DNA of 64,000 bases, taken from positions 78,430,533-78,494,532 of the forward strand of contig CAMZMU010000027.1 in assembly GCA_947311845.1 (NCBI GenBank), read 5' to 3'. The DNA comes from Poa pratensis (Eukaryota > Streptophyta > Magnoliopsida > Poales > Poaceae). This document shows positions 31,197-41,304 of the stretch, one piece after another. The position numbers and the translations under genes are program-made. Numbering within the stretch: the stretch's first letter is position 1; each line of letters starts with the position of its first letter. The notes beneath the pieces were generated by a model. It saw only the letters and a program-made list of their open reading frames with translations. It ran no database searches and was not told where the DNA came from.

Positions 31197-33996
31197 TCAT
31201 GAAGGGGTCTGAGCATGATCGCTGGGCAGCTTCTGCTTGATAGTGCTTGATATACCTGCTGAATTGTCGGCCGGGCTTTCGGGTTGACTTGCAGGCAAGC
31301 AAAGGCCACCAAAGCAACAAGAATGACATCCTTCGCCTCATCCACGCTAGATGGTGGTGTTATACGTTGATCCAGGATGTCCTTGAGCTTTCCTGGTTGC
31401 TCTGTTCGGCAAAAGAACGGAAGAAGTAGGTCACCTGGGTGCTTTCCCATAACAATTTCCAGCGCAACGACGCCAAAACTGTACACGTCGCATTTCTCTG
31501 TTAACACCATAGTGGATGACAGTTCTGTAATAGGAAACGAAATTAACCAGCCATATATACCAAACATAATAATTTTCTGTCTCTCTTCTGATTCACGTAT
31601 TTCTATCAATTAAAGTACCAGAATGGATTAAGAACATGTACGTACCAGGGGCTACGTAGCCACATGTACCTGCAAAAACAGTGCTCCAGCTTGAGTAACC
31701 GTGCTTCAGCTTCCTCGCCATGCCAAAGTCCGAGACATAAGCTTTATAATCGAGGTCTAGTAGAATATTGCTGCTTTTTATGTCGCGATGCACGATTGGA
31801 TAATCGAAATCATGGTGTAAGTAGGACAGAGCTTGAGCTACGTCCTTCACGGCAGCAACTCTCCTGGGCCAATCTAGCTCCTTTGCTAGCTCTTGCTCGT
31901 GTAAAATGGACGATAAGCTTCCCCTCTCGATAAGATCGTACACGAGGAATTTGATCTGGGAGTGGGAACAGAAGCCATACAGCTTGACGATGCATCGGTG
32001 CCTGATTGTTGTCAGCACTTCAATCTCCGCGTGAAATGTACTCTCGTTGATGTGTTCTTCCATTGAGTGGAGGAGCTTGACAGCAAAGATAGTGCCCCCT
32101 TCAAGCTTAACTCTGAAGACTGATCCGTAGCCTCCAACACCGATGCAATATTTATCACTGAAATTTTCTGTTGCAGTGAATATGTCTTCAAATGCGATCT
32201 TCCCATCAAAATTCCATATGGAAAATATGTCTCGGATCTTGCTTTCGCTAGTACTTCTTATGTGTTTTCTTCTCCAACAAACAACCACGATGATGCTTGC
32301 AATTGCGAGGCAAATGAGGGAAACAGGAGCAACACAAATAAGAATAGGCATCAAATTTGGACTTCTTTTTGCCTTGTTGTTCTATGCCAAGATTCGGCCC
32401 TTCACATGGTGTTTCAAGTGTCGGTACTTCACATGGTGTTTCAAGCTTTGGTACTTCACATGGTGTTAATCCATACAAATCTTCGCATAAATCCGTATTA
32501 TAGTCAAGTGAGAAGTCTTTAGGGATAGATGCATATGGCACTCTGCCGCCCAAAGTGTTGTATGATAAATTCAGCCTCGACAAGTAAAGGTTAGAAAACG
32601 TAGCTGGGATGACTCCGCTTAAATTGTTTCTACTCAAATCCAGCTCATGTAGGTTCATAAGATACCTAAGTTCTTGTGGTATTTGCCCTGTTAGTAAGTT
32701 GTCTGATATGAGAAACGACTCTAAAAGTTTACAATGTCCTATCTGGGGTGGAATGCTACCTAAAAGTTGATTGCTACTTAGATCCAGATATGATAGAACA
32801 ACAAGAGATCCTAATTCTGGTGGTAATATGCCATTAAGCCGATTGGATTCAAGTGCAAGTGTTGTTAGAGAGATCAATTTCGAGAAGGTCAAAGGAATGG
32901 AATCATTTATTTGATTGTTAGAAAGATCTAAGAATCGTAAACTCGTTATATTTCCTATGCTTCTAATGGAACCAGTTATTTGATTGTTCGAAAGATACAA
33001 GTATTCTAAACTCGTTAGCTTTCCCATGCTTCTAGGAATAGAACCCGTGATTTGGTTGTTGGAAATATCCAACCATTCTAAACGCGTCATATTTACCAAA
33101 TTAGGAGGTATAGGGCCAGTTATGTTGTTATGGCCTAAATAGAGGTTCGTTAAGTTTCCTAGTGTGCCTGTGGCTGCTGGGATAGATCCATGAAGACTAT
33201 TGGAGGATAGATTCAAGAATTCAAGATTGGCAAGAGCACCAATGTTTGATGGGATTCGACCTGAGAGAGCGTTGTCACTTAGGTCGAGATACGTAAGATG
33301 AGCCAGGCCTGCAAAATTGATCATCTTTAAATTGTGCAGAAAGACAACGCGACCAAATAAGTTGTTAAACTTAAGCTCTACACAATTTAATGTGGTCAAG
33401 TTTTGCAAAATTTCGAGGTACAGAGTCAAGCAAAGCTGAGTATCTTTAAATCATCTAGTAAGTCAATTGTAAAAACATGTGTGAAATTTGAATTGTAAAA
33501 GAGATGGATGGAGGTTAGTTTTTTACAATTACCTATACATGGTGGGATAGATCCATCAAGTAGATTAGATGACAGGTCCAACTTGTCGAGCTTGGCAAGT
33601 GCACCAATACTTGATGGGATTGATCCCAGGAGGAAGTTGTGGCCGAGGTCCAGATAGTCAAGATGAGGAAAGTCTGCAAAGCGGAGCTTGTCCAACGTGC
33701 CACCAAGGCCACAGCCCTGAAGAAAAATTTCCGACACAACTAGAGCAGCATCACCCTGGTCACGTCCACAAGGCAACGTGGTACTGCAGCTAACGTAATC
33801 CCAGTAACAGGGGCTGGTTCCCTTAATTTCTCCATGAGTCCATAGTACAAAACAACGAACCGCTTAGGGTAGATCTCTACTGAAGAAGTGCCTCTGCTTG
33901 CCGATCCAGTGTTGACTGCGTAGAATTTGAGGCACAAGTAAGGCGTGGCAAGGTGAGAAGGAACAGCAGCAGCTCCAAGGCTACTAGAAGGCTCAT
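31197..33996 (-). pseudogene. LRR receptor-like kinase, main part
   Basis: The ATG at 33996 starts a signal peptide (MSLLVALELLLFLLTLPRL). Next come the LRR cap (SPCYWDYVSC), leucine-rich repeats of the form LDLSSNxLxGSIP (33750-32560), a membrane segment (about 32290-32350) and a kinase. The kinase keeps FAVKLL, VHRDIKSSN, DFG and a GYVAPE junction across a 122-bp intron (31525-31646, GTACGT donor, TTACAG acceptor). The gene is broken: TAG replaces Trp near 33888, and frameshifts occur near 33830, 33430 and 32350, the last an extra T in a T run. A copia element sits in the last exon. Intact relatives perceive extracellular ligands at the plasma membrane, often in defence or development. The kinase core motifs remain, so decay may be recent. 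Confidence 0.88.
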
Positions 33997-35105
33997 GTTG
34001 TGCAGGGTCTAGTGTAGGTGAGGCTCCAAAGCACACATATTGCATACATGGATATATAGTCTGTTGGTCTTGTGGATTGTTCAAAAGTATGTGATTGTGT
34101 GGCTTGCCGTGCAGCCCATGGTAGGCCAGATTGTGGAGCTGAATCCCCGAAGGACTGTGTACAAGACCTTCTTACATTCTGCTCCACACAAGCATGCATC
34201 ATTGACCGGTTTTTTCTCTTTTTCGACATACTGAATGAAGACCACCACCGCTGAATATTCGACCACGCTGTAGGAGCAAGACAACAGACAAGTCACAGCG
34301 CTTCATTCTGCAATATGTCGAACCATATAATCGGATACAAGAAACATCTGTACATCCATAAACATCCGGTTATATGACATTCAAGATACCAGATGCAGGA
34401 TTTTCAAGCGATAGATTAATCAAACCTTGCAACCGCATTGTGCCGCTAGATAGACGCCGTTCCCTCCTTGCCCCTTCAGTAGTTCAGTTAAAACTCCAGA
34501 CGGTCATTGGTTTTTCCAAACAAAAAGGCGATTGTTCATTGATCGCAACCTGTAGTGAGCAATTGAATAATTTTTATTACGAGAATGCGACTGGACTGAA
34601 TTCGAGGAAGCCGCTGACTCGCGCTGCTACCTGCTCGTGGTCGTCGCACTCGCACCTCCCGTTCGAAGTCCACCCCCTCCCGGGAGGGGTGTGGTCGTTC
34701 GGACAAGGAGAACGACGCCCGATCTGAGGCAGCTAAGTTTGGCCATTCGAGCGGATGCGTGGGAAGCTCGCAGATGCAGCAGCGCGTCAAGGGCGACGGG
34801 TGCGGCGGCGTGTAGCAGATGCGCAAGGTGAGGCGATGGAGGCAATGGTTGGAGAGGCGTAGGGAAAGAAGAGCCCATCGGAATGAAGGAATTCCTATTC
34901 AACGCTCGTAGCGTGCGTTTAGCAACTTAAGCGTACCCTTCGCAGCATATTTGGGCCAAGCCCATTATTTTCTGTCATGACTCCATTTTTCATTTTTTTT
35001 CGTTGTCTTTTTTCTTTTTTTCTCTCTCCTCTTCTTTTTTATGCCTATTTTTTATTTTTATTTATTTTCAGTTTTTTCGTTCATTTTGTTTTTCGTTTAG
35101 TGACC
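33997..35105. other. Upstream region of the receptor kinase and spacer
   Basis: No supported gene was found. A T-rich tract (34983-35095) may be the tail of an old retroposed insert. GC-rich DNA at 34600-34850 gives short frames on both strands but no recognisable family. Confidence 0.4.
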
Positions 35106-35179
35106 CACCGGGCCAACCCGATGCATTCACATCCTGAAAATCCACCAAATTGTGAGTCCCTTCCTTATAGAGGTAGGAT

Positions 35180-35468
35180 TGAAATAGAGGTGTGCTGCTA
35201 CCTGTTCAAGGTCCCGCGCTTTCTAAAAGAATTGCCTTGCGAAGATGGTGGCTGATATTGTCTTACAAGGTCGTTTCTCCAAGAGGTTTTGGTAGATGCC
35301 TCGATGGTCGAAAATTGGTTGGGCTCCCCTCTGGTTGGACGGTCGATCTCACAATCAAAGAGTTGTGGAACGCCATGTCTAGCCCCTCCGCCCCAAACCG
35401 CAAGGCAGTGCCTCCCTCACCATGCTAGTAAGTTGGATGATTTGGAAAGAAAGGAACGCGAGGGTCTT
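35180..35468 (+). mobile_element. LINE ORF2 C-terminal remnant, left part
   Basis: The plus strand carries WTVDLTIKELWNAMSS and, after a frameshift, LVSWMIWKERNARVF, the conserved end of plant LINE ORF2. The frame is cut by the LTR element at 35469 and resumes after 40463. The left boundary is uncertain and no TSD for the LINE itself was found. Confidence 0.65.
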
Positions 35469-36982
35469 TGTCATGGTGGGAATCACGCAGATGCCACGGG
35501 GTGGCTTATTCTGGGGCCGAATGGACGCTTGAGGATTCGGGAGAGGGTTTGTGCGGTGGAACCGCACACGAAGAACACGAAGAACAAGAGCAAGAAACCG
35601 CAAGAACACAAACACAAGCACAAGCACACCACGATGTACCCTGCTTCGGGGCCCTCGTGAGGAGGTAAAACCCCTACTGCAACACTAGCCTAGTTGGTGT
35701 ATATCTCAAGGTGACAAGTACAAGCTGCTCCTCGAGCTGTATGATGAAACAATGGTGAGAACTTGAGGTAGAAGATGAAGCTACAAGGGGGAAAAGAGCT
35801 CAAGGAGCCTCCGGGCGTCCGTGTCCCCGTGTCTCTCACGCACCCGCGCGTGTCTCTGCCCAGCCTTCCCCATCTCCTCCCCCTGGTGCTCTTTATATAG
35901 AGAGAGCTCTGGGGACATGCAGGGGACAAGGGGACACAAAGCACTGTTCACCGATGTGACTACTGGGGTCTAATCAACACTGTAGCCGCGTCACTGCAGT
36001 TGTACTGTTGTCACATCCGTGGCACTGTTCACCGCACTGTTCACTGAGTTGACTCCGATGGGACAGGCTTGGCACATCGCGCCCGTCCTTCCCTTTGTCT
36101 TCTAGCTCTTGTCTCCGGTATCTCTGGTAGGTGGCAGAGCATCTCGTACGTGATGAGGTAGTGGATGAGGACGTCGATGTGGCGAGTATATCTGTTGATG
36201 GAGATATTTATGCTGGTGTCGGATACTGGCGATGCACCGACGTTCTCCCGCCTGGATATGTCGGCCTGGCGCCATCGACCGAACCTGGGATGACTCAGCC
36301 TAGCCTGCCCCGGTGCTTCTGCTGTAGATCGAGGAATACAGTCTGCCTGATGTACACCAACTCGGCCTCACAGCGGCCCAATCCAAGGTTAATACCTCGA
36401 CCTGCTCTGAAGAAAGAAACTCGGCCCACCGAAGTTACCGGAGCCGGCCTACCGGGGCTGCACACGTGGCCATCCGGGGAGGAGCGACCTCGGCCTCCTG
36501 GCGCGAGGCAACTCGGCCCTCCTGGCACGAGGCAGCTCGGCCCGAGGCTGCAACATCGGCCTGCCGAGGTAAGCTGAGGCCAGCCCAAGGCAGCCACACC
36601 GAAGGAAGCAAGCTCGGCCTGCTAGGAGCCTCGTAGTCCAGCAGAGCTCGGCCCGTCTCGGGGTATACAGGCTCCGGTCCGCCGAGGCGATGCGAGGTCG
36701 GCCTGGGCGCGGCCCGCCTAGATGCATAGTCCGGTCAACAGGAGTAGACAGGCCTCGGCCCAGCCGAGGTGTTATCTCGGCCCAGTCGAGGGGAGGAGGC
36801 CTGCTCCGGACCTGAGGTGCAAAGTGAGCCCACTCCAAAGTGTAAACTCGGCTTGCTAGGTACTTCGGCCCGCGACGTTTTTTCCTGCTTCCTCTTTTAT
36901 CTTTTACTTATTTCCTGATTGCCTCCTGTTACAACTCCACAAAACCACCCACTCTGGGGTACCCGGGGTTACATCCCCGACA
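35469..36982 (-). repeat. 3' LTR of the LARD-type element
   Basis: This is 1,514 bp and almost identical to the other LTR, apart from indels such as an additional stretch near 36500-36538. It contains clustered CTCGGCC motifs and a TATATA box with CTCTTTATATAGAGAGAG at about 35888-35905. Confidence 0.9.
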
Positions 36983-37279
36983 GTAGTCCCCGAGGCTGTG
37001 GGGGACTCGCAGAGTTGCGCACAGACTTACAAAAACAAATGCCACCACCGAAACCTCCATGCACACGACCACCTGCGTGTATGGGCGCCATTGTAATTCG
37101 GTCGTCTTAGCTATGCCCTCCAGGCCAACTGCGACATCCGGTTGACCGAGCTCACCCGAATCAAAACCGAGATGGACAGTTTGTACTGGAAATGTGTTGC
37201 ATGCATGGGCATGGCTACACATAGATGTCTCTGCCGACATTGGGCAATTTGGCACACTGCCTGCATGGTCACCAATATA

Positions 37280-37567
37280 CGTCGGTTCTTAGCCCTCCTG
37301 GCTTTCACCGAACCCGGATGCCGCCTGCGTCGGTTCTTAGCCCTCCTGGCTTTCACCGAACTCGGATGCCGCCTGCGTCGGTTTTTAGCCCTCCTGGCTT
37401 TCACCGAACTCGGATGCCGCCTGCGTCGGTTTTTAGCCCTCCTGGCTTTCACCGAACTCGGATGCCGCCTGCGTTGGTTTTTAGCCCTCCTGGCTTTCAC
37501 CGAACTCGGATGCCGCCTGCGTCGGTTTTTAGCCCTCCTGGCTTTCACCGAACTCGGATGCCGCCAG
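37280..37567. repeat. 48-bp minisatellite, six copies
   Basis: The unit begins CGTCGGTTTTTAGCCCTCCT and is exactly 48 bp, a multiple of three. Six copies run without a break, differing at a few positions. Because of the length, both strands stay open across the array, producing long but repetitive frames that are not credible proteins. Confidence 0.95.
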
Positions 37568-37594
37568 CGTAAGCTGGACCGACATAATCCTGCA

Positions 37595-38375
37595 AGTACG
37601 TATCTCATATGTCTCGGTATCTCGGCCTCTCTGGGCATATCACATATGTCTCGGTACCTCGGCCTCTCTGGGCATATCACACATGTCTCGGTACCTCGGA
37701 TGTCCGGTAGCCACTCTGGGCGCTTACCGACATAGATGTCTCCAGCCTCTGCTGGTTTGACATAAGCATATATCGAATGCCGGTTTTAGCCACTTCGGGC
37801 GTATACCGACATAGATGTCTCCAGCCTCTGCTGGTTTGATATAAGCATATCTCGAATGCCGGTTTTAGCCACCTTGGGCGTATACCGACATAGTTGTCTC
37901 CATCCTCTGCTGGTTTGACATATAACCTGCAAAAACATATTTCAAAGGTTGCCTCTGACTTAACAAACACAAACAATGATCTGGTACACAGATAATGCCA
38001 TGATACATTGGCAAACAGAATAAACGATGATTTGGGATATGGAATGATGCCAGGGTACTGTGACAAACCGAAGTAAACGGCGATCCGGGATGTGGAATGA
38101 TGCCATGATACTGTGGCAACCCGAAATAAACGGCGATTCGGGATGCGGAATGATGCCGTGATACTGTGGCAAACCGAAATAATCGACGATCTAGAGAATA
38201 CCGATAATGCCATGATACCTTGGGTAATTTGAGATAACCAATATAACCATGATACCTCGGATTTCCATTTTAACCCGGATTTCCAATATGACCCCGATTT
38301 CCAATAGAACCCGGATTTCCAATATGACCCAGATTTCCAATAGAACCCGGATTTCCATTATACCTCGGTAGCAAA
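37595..38375. repeat. Four further tandem-repeat families in the LARD interior
   Basis: At about 37600-37700 a unit of about 40 bp (CATATGTCTCGGTACCTCGG...) occurs three times. At 37728-37925 a unit of about 73 bp (ACCGACATAGATGTCTCCAG...) occurs three times. At 38000-38195 a unit of about 57 bp with GGAATGATGCCATGATACTG occurs three to four times. At 38250-38370 a unit of about 18 bp, ACCCGGATTTCCAATA, occurs about seven times. Confidence 0.85.
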
Positions 38376-38972
38376 TATTTTCAGCAAAACCGAATTCCCC
38401 TTTCAACGTTAGTCCAGCATATAAACCATGAAGAATATTTGACGGGAATGACAATTCTACTAACCGAGGTAAACTAGTTATAGCACTTGACAGAAAACGA
38501 ATCTAACAGCAAATACTATGCACAAAAATCTAGACTCAGTTTCGACCGAGTCCCCGAGCTACTTTTCTTATCTAGGAGAAGGTGTAAAACAGACTGGCTA
38601 TCCAGTCCCCGGGTTAAGTCATCTTGTCCCGGGGAAAACAACTAATCAAAGCAGGATAGAAACGAGGGGGCAGCTCCCGAGCACTATTTGAGACCATCTA
38701 AAAGCATGAGCAGACATATAAATGATACTTACAAGGCCAGGTTGTTGGAGCAGTCTTAACTCGGATTTCCGAGCCTTAACTCGGATTCTCCTAGAACACC
38801 TCGGATTCCAGAACAGCTCGGATTCCGGAACACCTCGGATTCGCATTGTAGCCAACTCGAAAATGAGTCAGCACACGGGGACGATGCCGAAGTTGAGTCC
38901 CCGCGTTGATGATGAAGGTCCCATCCGAATTGATCCAGCAAACGCCACTACCAGCCCCACGTGGGCGCCAAC

Positions 38973-40463
38973 TGTCGTGGTGGGAATCACGCAGATGCCA
39001 CGGGGTGGCTTATTCTGGGGCCGAATGGACGCTTGAGGATTCGGGAGAGGGTTTGTGCGGTGGAACCGCACACGAAGAACACGAAGAACAAGAGCAAGAA
39101 ACCGCAAGAACACAAACACAAGCACAAGCACACCACGATGTACCATGCTTCGGGGCCCTCGTGAGGAGGTAAAACCCCTACTGCAGCACTAGCCTACTTG
39201 GTGTATATCTCAAGGTGACAAGTACAAGCTGCTCCTCGAGCTGTATGATGAAGCAATGGTGAGAACTTGAGGTAGAAGATGAAGCTACAAGGGGAAAAGA
39301 GCTCAAGGAGCCTCCGGGCGTCCGTGTCCCCGTGTCTCTCGCGCACCCGCGCGTGTCTCTGCCCAGCCTTCCCCATCTCCTCCCCCTGGTGCTCTTTATA
39401 TAGAGAGAGCCCAGGGGACATGCAGGGGACAAGGGGACACAAAGCACTGTTCACCGATGTGACTACTGGGGTCTAATCAACACTGTAGCTGTGTCACTGT
39501 AGTTGTACTGTTGTCACATCCGTGGCACTGTTCACCGCACTGTTCACTGAGTTGACTCCGATGGGACAGGCTTGGCACATCGCGCCCGTCCTTCCCTTTG
39601 TCTTCTAGCTCTTGTCTCCGGTATCTCTGGTAGATGGCAGAGCATCTTGTACGTGACGAGGTAGTGGATGAGGACGTCGATGTGGCGAGTATATCTGTTG
39701 ATGGAGATATTTATGCTGGTGTCGGATAGTGGCGATGCACCGACGTTCTCCCGCCTGGATATGTCGGCCTGGCACCATCGACCGAACCTGGGATGACTCG
39801 GCCTAGCCTGCCCCGGTGCTTCTGCTGTAGATTGAGGAATACAGTCTGCCTGATGTACACCAACTCGGCCTCGCAGCGGCCCAATCCGAGGTTAATACCT
39901 CGGCCTGCTCTGAAGAAAGAAACTCGGCCCGCCGAAGTTACAGGAGCCGGCCTACCAGGGCTGCACACGCGGCCATCCGGGAAGGAGCGACCTCGGCCTC
40001 CTGGCCCGAGGCCGCAACATCGGCCTGCCGAGGTAAGCTGAGGCCAGCCCAAGGCAGCCACACCGAAGGAAGCAAGCTCAGCCTGCTAGGATCCTCGGAG
40101 TCCAGCAGAGCTCGGCCCGTCTCGGGGTATACAGGCTCCGGTCCGCCGAGGCGATGCGAGGTCGGCCTGGGCGCGGCCCGCCTAGATGCATAGTCCGGTC
40201 AACCGGAGTAGATAGGCCTCGGCCCAGCCGAGGTGTCCATGCAGCCGAGGTGTTATCTCGGCCCAGTCGAGGGGAGGAGGCCTGCTCCGGACCCGAGGTG
40301 CAAAGTGAGCCCACTCTGAAGTGTAAACTCGGCTTGCTAGGTACTTCGGCCCGCGACGTTTTTTCCTGCTTCCTCTTTTATCTTTTACTAATTTCCTGAT
40401 TGCCTCCTCTTACAACTCCACAAAACCACCCACTCTGGGGTACCCGGGGTTACATCCCCGACA
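38973..40463 (-). repeat. 5' LTR of the LARD-type element
   Basis: This is 1,491 bp, with TG...CA ends on the minus strand. It carries a 17-bp insertion (TGTCCATGCAGCCGAGG) near 40230 relative to the other LTR and lacks the stretch noted there. Confidence 0.9.
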
Positions 40464-40576
40464 GTCTTCGACAATAAATCAGCATCGCCACAATTTTCCT
40501 AGCGGCTATCGAGAATGACAAAAGACTTTGGGTGACTACGGGAAAAAAATTGAGTTATATAATATCGAGAGAGTAA
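40464..40576 (+). mobile_element. LINE ORF2 C-terminal remnant, right part
   Basis: The coding sequence interrupted at 35468 continues: DNKSAS, then after a small indel AAIENDKRLWVTTG, LSYIISRE and TAA at 40574-40576. This confirms that the LTR element inserted into an existing LINE relic. Confidence 0.7.
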
Positions 40577-40741
40577 TCCATTCCCCTAGTGTGCTCGGAT
40601 CCTTACTTGCTCCCTTGTTAATTTCTGAACTCTCTTATTAATTAAGGAATATAAACAAAACTTTCGCCTCCATTTAAAAACACATTTGCCATAGCTTTTA
40701 ATTGTGTAAGTGAATTCCAGTTGCCATAAATCGGTTCAAAA

Positions 40742-41296
40742 TAGGGTGGAAAAATGGTAATGGACAATCTGAATTACTCGACCCTTCTCAAGCAATAGAA
40801 AAGCGATGTGGAAATATCCGAATTCGGACAAAATAAAAATATCCACATTTGTTTTCCAACTACAAATCTGGTTTTTAATTTGAAGCAAATGGGGATGTGG
40901 AGACGAATATATCCGTATACAAATAAAGTTATGCTAGTCAATTTAAGTAATGACAGCCCGACATGCCATTTATATAACCTAAAAAACTAACAAAGTGCCC
41001 AATTGAATTTTGTGATTGAACTTGAAATTATTGTGCACTACATCAATATATTTATCTCTCTATAGTCTTATATTTGACTCATTATAAGACATCGGTCTAC
41101 TATTTCACTAAATGCATATCCGTTCTCAATTGAGAAAATATCTGATCCGTATTTGTATTAGAGTAACATCCAGTCCACATCCGTATTCATATTCGACAAC
41201 ATCCATATTCGTATTCGTATTTATTTTAAATATATGAAAACAGATGTGGAAAGGGTAGTTTGCGATCCGCATCTGATCAGTTTTCACCCCTAGCTA
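40742..41296. mobile_element. hAT-type non-autonomous element
   Basis: A perfect 8-bp direct repeat GTTCAAAA flanks the segment (40734-40741, 41297-41304). The ends are inverted: TAGGGTGGAAAA at the left and TTTTCACCCCTAGCTA at the right, the second being slightly extended. The body is AT-rich with many ATCCGTATT/ATATCCG motifs in both orientations and no coding frame. The 8-bp TSD and TAGGG-type ends fit the hAT superfamily. Confidence 0.8.
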
Positions 41297-41304
41297 GTTC
41301 AAAA

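Larger units (their letters stand above)
35469..40463 (-). mobile_element. Non-coding LTR retrotransposon (LARD-type) full of minisatellites
   Basis: Two long direct repeats (35469-36982 and 38973-40463) are flanked by the 5-bp TSD GTCTT (35464-35468, 40464-40468). On the minus strand the LTR starts TGTCGGGGATGTAACCCC and ends in TGACA. Next to the right LTR is TTGGCGCCCACGTGGGG, a primer-site motif; next to the left LTR is a purine-rich tract CCTCGGGGACTAC. The 1,990-bp interior has no gag or pol and is largely composed of five tandem-repeat families. It must be mobilised in trans, probably by a gypsy relative. Its insertion in a LINE relic is exact, since RVF continues as DNKSAS afterwards. 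Confidence 0.9.

Noticed and set aside
34627..34902. Minus-strand 91-codon frame in GC-rich DNA
   Set aside because: Low-complexity Pro/Leu/Thr content, equally long frames on the other strand, and no recognisable family or splice context.
37280..37567. Regular repeats suggestive of a CRISPR array
   Set aside because: There are no unique spacers, units are contiguous, and the setting is a plant retrotransposon.
37111..37735. Long open frames of about 190-200 codons on both strands
   Set aside because: They are produced by the 48-bp repeat, whose length is a multiple of three. The predicted proteins are the same 16 residues repeated and lie in a non-coding LTR element.
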